Notes under the pieces: generated by a model | Told to the model about the DNA's origin: nothing | Database searches by the model: none | The model's input: the letters and a program-made list of their open reading frames with translations, nothing else | Made by a program: the position numbers and the translations under genes | DNA from: Paracoccaceae bacterium | GTDB lineage: Bacteria > Pseudomonadota > Alphaproteobacteria > Rhodobacterales > Rhodobacteraceae | Reading direction: 5' to 3' | Length of the DNA: 9,967 nucleotides | NCBI GenBank assembly: GCA_023260935.1 | Contig: JALQTL010000077.1 | Location: 1 to 9,967, forward strand | Part shown: positions 6,092 through 9,967 of the stretch, one piece after another | Numbering within the stretch: the first letter of the stretch is position 1 | Layout of the letters: each line of letters opens with the position of its first letter

Positions 6092-7612
6092 TCAGGCCCG
6101 CTTCATCAGATGCGGCAACAGCGCCCCCGACGCATGCGGTGTCACCACCACGCCCGGCGCGTGCAGGATCGGCTGCACATATTGCAGCAGCGGGATCACC
6201 AGCGCGTTTTCCGCGATATAGCGGTCAACTGCCTTCCAGCCTTCGATGCGCTTTGCCTCGTCCTTCTCGCCCCAGAGGGGGCCGATCATGTTGATCAGAT
6301 CCTCGCCATCCCAGACCGAGTGGGGCGAGGGGCCGAACATCGCAAAGCCGGTCGAGGTGGTCGGGTCGCCCACCGAATTGCCCCAGTTGTAGAAGGCGGC
6401 GGGGGCAAGCTGGTCGGCGGCGCGCAGCTCGTAATGCTTGGCGATCTCGTAAACCTCGATCTCCGCCTCGATCCCCACCTTGCGCCACAGGCCGACGATG
6501 GCCTGCACCATCTCGTAATCCTTCGGCTTGAAGCCCCGGGTGGTCTGGATCTTGAACTTCACCGGGTTGTCGGGGCCATAGCCGCTGGCCTTCAACAGTT
6601 CGACGGCGCGGTCCGGATCATAAGGCACCGTGATCGACGGGTCATAGGCATCGTATTCGGGGGTCTGCAACGTGTCGATCTTCACGCCATAGCCCGAAAG
6701 CAGCCGGTCGATGATCGTCTGCTTGTCGATGGAAAGCGCCGCCGCCATCCGCACGTTCGGGTCGGTCATCACCTCGATATCGTTCAGGAAGATCATCCCG
6801 ATGTCCGAGATCGGGGCCGCGACGCCGCCCATCTTTGCCTTCAGCCGGTCGAATTCCTCATAGGGCATTTCCAGCGTGACATGGCTGTTGCCCGATTCAA
6901 CCTCGGCCACACGGGCGGCGGCATCGGTCACGAACTTGATCGTCACCGTGTCGAAATCGGGCTTGCCGCCCCAGTAGTTCGGGTTCGCCTTCAGCCGGAC
7001 AAAGGCGTTGCGTTCGAACTTGTCCACCATATAGGGACCGGTCCCGATCGGGGCGGCCTCGAAACCTTCGGCGCCGACCCTTTCGTAATAGGCCTTGGGC
7101 AGGACATAGCCGGTCAGGAAATACATCCACTTGAAGATCGTCGGGTCGAATTGGACCACATCGGCAATCACCGTATTGCCTTCGACCCGGTGGTTGGCCA
7201 GCGTGCCCCAGACGAACTGGATCGGGCTGCCGGTTTCGGGATTGGCCACGCGGGCCAGGCTCCAGGCCACGTCCTCGGCAGTGAAGGGCGATCCGTCATG
7301 CCATGTCACGCCTTCGCGCACCGTCATGCGCACCTGCGTCTTGTCTTCGTTCCAGCCCCATTCGGTCAGAAGGCCGGGGGCGGGCGACAGGTCGGGCTGT
7401 TGCAGGATGAACTGGTCGAAGACCGACTGGTAAAGGCCTTGGATCGTGGGGTTCACGGCGCTGGGGCCAACCGTCGGATCCCAGCTTGGCAGGGTGACGT
7501 TATATGCAATTACAAGTTCGTCAATCGCCTGCGCCCGGGCGGGCAGGCCAGCCATGCCAAGCGTTGCGGTGGCGGCGGATAATTTCAGAAGCGTGCGGCG
7601 GTCAAGGTTCAT
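6092..7612 (-). CDS. ABC importer solute-binding protein, family 5 (peptide/opine/nickel type), Tat-exported
   Basis: A 506-residue periplasmic solute-binding protein that captures the substrate and delivers it to the DppB/DppC-like permeases. The N-terminus MNLDRRTLLKL has a twin arginine (Arg5-Arg6), followed by a hydrophobic Ala-rich stretch and a likely cleavage site after ARAQA (residue 29), so export is probably by Tat. Family 5 landmarks: TVREGVTWHDGSPFTAEDVAWSL (97-119, the best signature), GTGPYMV (190-196), LKANPNYWGGKPDFD (207-221) and VRMAAALSIDK (287-297). Length is typical. The ATG at 7612 is chosen because it gives the signal peptide; the frame stays open for 142 codons upstream, but that part lies over the oxidoreductase gene and has no family resemblance. 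AGGG lies roughly 10 bases upstream. It follows the oxidoreductase gene after 32 bases. The ligand cannot be read from the sequence. Confidence 0.93.
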   Translation of the reverse strand: MNLDRRTLLKLSAATATLGMAGLPARAQAIDELVIAYNVTLPSWDPTVGPSAVNPTIQGLYQSVFDQFILQQPDLSPAPGLLTEWGWNEDKTQVRMTVREGVTWHDGSPFTAEDVAWSLARVANPETGSPIQFVWGTLANHRVEGNTVIADVVQFDPTIFKWMYFLTGYVLPKAYYERVGAEGFEAAPIGTGPYMVDKFERNAFVRLKANPNYWGGKPDFDTVTIKFVTDAAARVAEVESGNSHVTLEMPYEEFDRLKAKMGGVAAPISDIGMIFLNDIEVMTDPNVRMAAALSIDKQTIIDRLLSGYGVKIDTLQTPEYDAYDPSITVPYDPDRAVELLKASGYGPDNPVKFKIQTTRGFKPKDYEMVQAIVGLWRKVGIEAEIEVYEIAKHYELRAADQLAPAAFYNWGNSVGDPTTSTGFAMFGPSPHSVWDGEDLINMIGPLWGEKDEAKRIEGWKAVDRYIAENALVIPLLQYVQPILHAPGVVVTPHASGALLPHLMKRA

Positions 7613-7644
7613 GGTCGTTTTCCCTGTTGGTGGTCTTGTTATCG

Positions 7645-9213
7645 TCAGTTTCCGGCAAGCTTGCGGGCCAGCAGAAAGCCCGAACCCGCCCCTGTTCCCG
7701 CGCCCGGCCAGACGGCCGCGCCGGTCAGGTGCAGGTTGCGGATGGGGGTTGACCCGTCGGCATGGCCAAGGGCGGGGCGGAAAAGGAAATGCTGGCTCAG
7801 GTGATGGCTGCCGCACAGCTGGTCGCCGCCCACAAGGTTGGGGTTGTCCGCCTCCAGATCGGCGGGCGTCACGATCCGCTGGCCAAGGATCTTTGCCCTT
7901 GTGCCGGGGGCGTGGTGTTCCAGAATGTCCAGCGCCCGGGCCGCAAAGGCCGGGCCCGCCGTGGCCCAGTCCTGCGCCCCGATCTCTTTCTTCGCATCGC
8001 CCTGAATGGTGCCCGGAGCCATGCGCACCTGCACCCACAGAACATGCCGTCCCTCGGGCGCGCGGCTGGGGTCAAAGACGGTCGGCTGGCCCACCACCAG
8101 CACCGGTTCATCGGGCAAAAGCCCCGCACGCGCCTGCTGATAAGTGCGCGCCATCTGGTCAAGGCTTGGGGCGATATGCACATAGGCATGGGTTTGAAGG
8201 GCCGGGCCCGCGGCCCAGTCGGGCAGACCCGAAAGCGCCAGATGGATCATCATCGTCCCCGGCGCATGGGAAAACCGCGTCAGCGCCCGGTCAAAGGCGG
8301 GCGTGGTGCCGCCCGTCAGACGGTGCAGCGCAGAAGGTGAGGTTCCGGCGATAACGTCCTTTGTGGCGGTGATTTTCCGCCCATCCGCAAGCTCTATTCC
8401 GGTGGCCCGCCCGCCAGAATGAAGGATGCGTGCCACGGGCGTGCCGCAGTCCACCACGCCGCCCCGCGCCCGGATCGCCGCCACCAGCGCGCGGGTCACC
8501 GTATCGGCCCCGCCCTTGCCGATGACCATGCCGAACGCCTGTCCTGCCATGCCCTCCAGATAGGGGAAAAGCCCGCCCCCCGCGATATCGGGCGCATAGT
8601 CCAGATGCAGGCCCCAGGCCGCCAGCATGGCCCGCACCTGTGGCGCGCGGAAGGTTTCCTCCAGCCAGTCGCGCGGGCTTTGCAGCAGGAAGCGCCCCAT
8701 GTCGGCGGTGCCGCGCAGGCCCAGCTTGCGCAGCGTTTTGAATATGAAATATCCGGCCGGACGAAGCCGCATCGGGCTGCCCAGAAGCCCGAAGATCGTT
8801 TCGGCCCTTCCCGGGAAGTCGGCCAGAAGCTGCCCCCAAGTCTCGGCATCCTCGGGCGAATGGCGGGCGATATTGGCAGTGGTTTCGGCCAGATCGGTGC
8901 TGACCCCGCACCATGAGCCATCCGCAAAGACACTGGCAAAGGGGCGGTTCACCGGGACGAATTCCAGCCCGTGCCGCGCCAATTCCGCGCCATGGGTTTT
9001 CATGAAGGCGGATCCGGCGAAAAGCGAAAGGTTCATCGCTGCCCAGTCATGGCGAAAGCCGGGCAGGGTATAGGCTCCGGTCTTGACCGCGCCGCCCGGT
9101 TCGTCATTGCCCTCGATCACCGCCACGCGCCATCCGCGGGCGGCCAGATGCAACGCGCAAGCCAAGGCGTTATGGCCGGCGCCGCAAAGGACTGCATCGA
9201 ATTCCGATCCCAT
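7645..9213 (-). CDS. FAD-dependent phytoene-dehydrogenase/PYROXD2-like oxidoreductase
   Basis: A 522-residue flavoprotein of the NAD(P)/FAD-dependent amine oxidase / CrtI-like superfamily, probably cytosolic. The N-terminal Rossmann motif is CGAGHNALACALHLAARG (10-27), a GxGxxA form (Gly11, Gly13, Ala16) of the dinucleotide-binding loop, with Glu34 ending strand 2 (VAVIEG) to bind ribose and PGGA (39-42) after it. GKGGADTVTRAL (232-243) and the C-terminal FAD-contact segment LTGAAVWPGAGTGAGSGF (496-513) fit the CrtI/PYROXD2 group. No signal peptide is seen. The ATG at 9213 is preceded by GGGGGAG and is the first codon of the family's motif region. It appears to be the first gene of the ABC importer operon, 32 bases before the binding-protein gene, implying that it oxidises or dehydrogenates the imported compound. 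No carotenoid genes are nearby, so a role in phytoene desaturation is unlikely. Substrate is unknown. Confidence 0.88.
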   Translation of the reverse strand: MGSEFDAVLCGAGHNALACALHLAARGWRVAVIEGNDEPGGAVKTGAYTLPGFRHDWAAMNLSLFAGSAFMKTHGAELARHGLEFVPVNRPFASVFADGSWCGVSTDLAETTANIARHSPEDAETWGQLLADFPGRAETIFGLLGSPMRLRPAGYFIFKTLRKLGLRGTADMGRFLLQSPRDWLEETFRAPQVRAMLAAWGLHLDYAPDIAGGGLFPYLEGMAGQAFGMVIGKGGADTVTRALVAAIRARGGVVDCGTPVARILHSGGRATGIELADGRKITATKDVIAGTSPSALHRLTGGTTPAFDRALTRFSHAPGTMMIHLALSGLPDWAAGPALQTHAYVHIAPSLDQMARTYQQARAGLLPDEPVLVVGQPTVFDPSRAPEGRHVLWVQVRMAPGTIQGDAKKEIGAQDWATAGPAFAARALDILEHHAPGTRAKILGQRIVTPADLEADNPNLVGGDQLCGSHHLSQHFLFRPALGHADGSTPIRNLHLTGAAVWPGAGTGAGSGFLLARKLAGN

Positions 9214-9379
9214 CCGCTCCCCCGTTGACGCAGGGATATTTGCAAACGCATATAAACCTGTCTAGTGTGATTCTGCGGCAATCGCGCGGGCTCCGGGCCG
9301 CGGGCCGCCTGCCAGGGGCGGGTGGCGCAGGGTCCGCGCAAGAATGCGGCGCAAAGCCGATGACACAGGGAGAGTTGAG
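9214..9379. promoter_or_regulatory. Divergent intergenic region with AT-rich island; likely promoters for the importer operon and the hydrolase
   Basis: The 166 bases between divergent starts must hold the promoters of both units. An AT-rich island (about 9236-9275) stands out from the GC-rich surroundings. It contains the perfect palindrome TTTGCAAA (9239-9246) followed by CG, a half-site shape seen in LacI-family operators, though the opposite half is not symmetrical. On the + strand TTGACG (9225-9230) resembles a -35 box, but the best -10 (TATAAA, 9251-9256) is 20 bases away. On the - strand TAGACA lies 17 bases before AAATAT. None is a convincing sigma-70 pair, so exact promoters are left open. 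Confidence 0.4.
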
Positions 9380-9967
9380 ATGACCGCAGCAAATGTGCTG
9401 TCGCAGCTGGCCGGGCTTCTGGCCGGCGGTGGGGTCGAGGTGGTGGATTGTTCGGGCGTGCTTGGCCCCGAAACGCCGCTTCTGAAATTGCCGCCGGATT
9501 TTGCCCGCGACACGCCGCCGATCAAGATCCACCGGATCAGCGAATATGACAAGGACGGGCCGTTCTGGGCTTGGAACTGGCTGGAACTGGGCGAACATTC
9601 GGGCACCCATTTCGATGCGCCGCACCATTGGATCACCGGCAAGGATTATGCCGATGGCTACACCGACACGCTGCCGGTGCAGCGCCTTGTGGCGCCGGTC
9701 AACGTGCTGGATTTCAGCGCCGAATGCGCGGCCGACCCGGATTTCCTGCTGACCATCGACCATGTTAAGGCGTGGGAGGCCAAGCACGGCGCGATCAATG
9801 CCGGCGAATGGGTGGTTCTGCGGTCTGACTGGGACAAACGCGCCCATGACGAGGGCCTGTTTTTGAACGCCAACGAAACCGGCCCGCATACGCCCGGCCC
9901 GACGGCCGAGGTGATCGAATACCTGATCGGCAAGGGTATCGTCGGCTGGGGCAGCCAGTGCATCGGC
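9380..9967 (+). CDS. Cyclase-family metal-dependent hydrolase (kynurenine formamidase / isatin hydrolase-like), 3'-truncated by window
   Basis: The first 196 residues of a cyclase-family (PF04199-type) hydrolase; the frame is still open at the right edge and family members are usually about 210-270 residues. These cytosolic enzymes use Mn2+ or Zn2+ to hydrolyse amide, lactam or formamide bonds. The metal motif is intact: HSGTHFDAPHH with His73, His77 and Asp79 as ligands and His83 in the position of the family's catalytic histidine. Later landmarks are VLRSDWDKR (146-154), FLNANETGPHTPGP (161-174) and GIVGWGSQCIG (186-196), the last leading into the usual TDAG-like segment. The segments around WDKR and GPHTPGP look closer to isatin hydrolases than to classic KynB. 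The ATG at 9380 has AGGGAGA upstream (9367-9373, 6 bases). It diverges from the importer operon and may act on the compound that operon brings in. Precise substrate is inferred only. Confidence 0.88.
   Translation, partial: MTAANVLSQLAGLLAGGGVEVVDCSGVLGPETPLLKLPPDFARDTPPIKIHRISEYDKDGPFWAWNWLELGEHSGTHFDAPHHWITGKDYADGYTDTLPVQRLVAPVNVLDFSAECAADPDFLLTIDHVKAWEAKHGAINAGEWVVLRSDWDKRAHDEGLFLNANETGPHTPGPTAEVIEYLIGKGIVGWGSQCIG

Noticed and set aside
6074..7582. A 502-residue open frame on the + strand opposite the solute-binding protein gene
   Set aside because: Antisense shadow: the minus strand encodes a full family 5 binding protein with signal peptide, while this frame has no family resemblance.
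7613..8038. Upstream extension of the binding-protein reading frame
   Set aside because: It would bury the Tat signal peptide inside the protein and overlies the oxidoreductase gene; the start at 7612 fits the signal peptide.
9225..9256. Sigma-70 promoter for the hydrolase from TTGACG and TATAAA
   Set aside because: The spacing is 20 bases, too long for a confident call; kept only as a weak hint within the regulatory region.
1..9967. CRISPR arrays, tRNA genes, insertion sequences or defence genes
   Set aside because: No spaced direct repeats, tRNA-like cloverleaf, transposase or defence domain was seen on either strand.

Overview
The window is about 65% GC. It is densely packed with short or overlapping gene junctions, and its proteins read like those of an alphaproteobacterium, most likely Rhodobacterales; this is judged from general protein style and codon use, not from a marker gene. 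There are ten protein-coding genes (two cut by the window edges), no tRNA or rRNA, no insertion sequence and no CRISPR array. No gene-free stretch reaches 300 bases.

Left block, + strand (1-2407). The window opens inside the C-terminal part of a KefB/KefC-type monovalent cation:proton antiporter with its cytosolic TrkA-N nucleotide-binding domain. After a 95-base gap holding a GC-rich inverted repeat come a RbsD/FucU-family sugar mutarotase (1013-1465) and a PfkB-family ribokinase-like sugar kinase (1469-2407), separated by 3 bases. The pair would interconvert sugar anomers and then phosphorylate the sugar. No sugar transporter is next to them here.

Right block, - strand (9213 down to 2404). 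Six genes form one apparent operon. In transcription order they are: a FAD-dependent phytoene-dehydrogenase/PYROXD2-like oxidoreductase, a Tat-exported family 5 solute-binding protein, two Dpp/Opp-type permeases, and two ATPases. The last four genes overlap one another (11, 4 and 8 bases). The only sizeable gap, 168 bases between binding protein and first permease, holds three successive inverted repeats, the kind of structure that could set unequal expression of binding protein and membrane components. The last ATPase gene runs into the convergent kinase gene so closely that the two stop codons share the four bases 2404-2407.

Right edge, + strand (9380-9967). Diverging from the operon across a 166-base region with an AT-rich island is the start of a metal-dependent cyclase-family hydrolase (kynurenine formamidase / isatin hydrolase superfamily) with an intact HxGTHxD metal motif. 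Oxidoreductase, complete ABC importer and divergent hydrolase together suggest a small uptake-and-catabolism cassette for an unidentified peptide-like, amide or heterocyclic compound. This is the most interesting inference in the window. I see no defence system, mobile element or wholly unknown gene.
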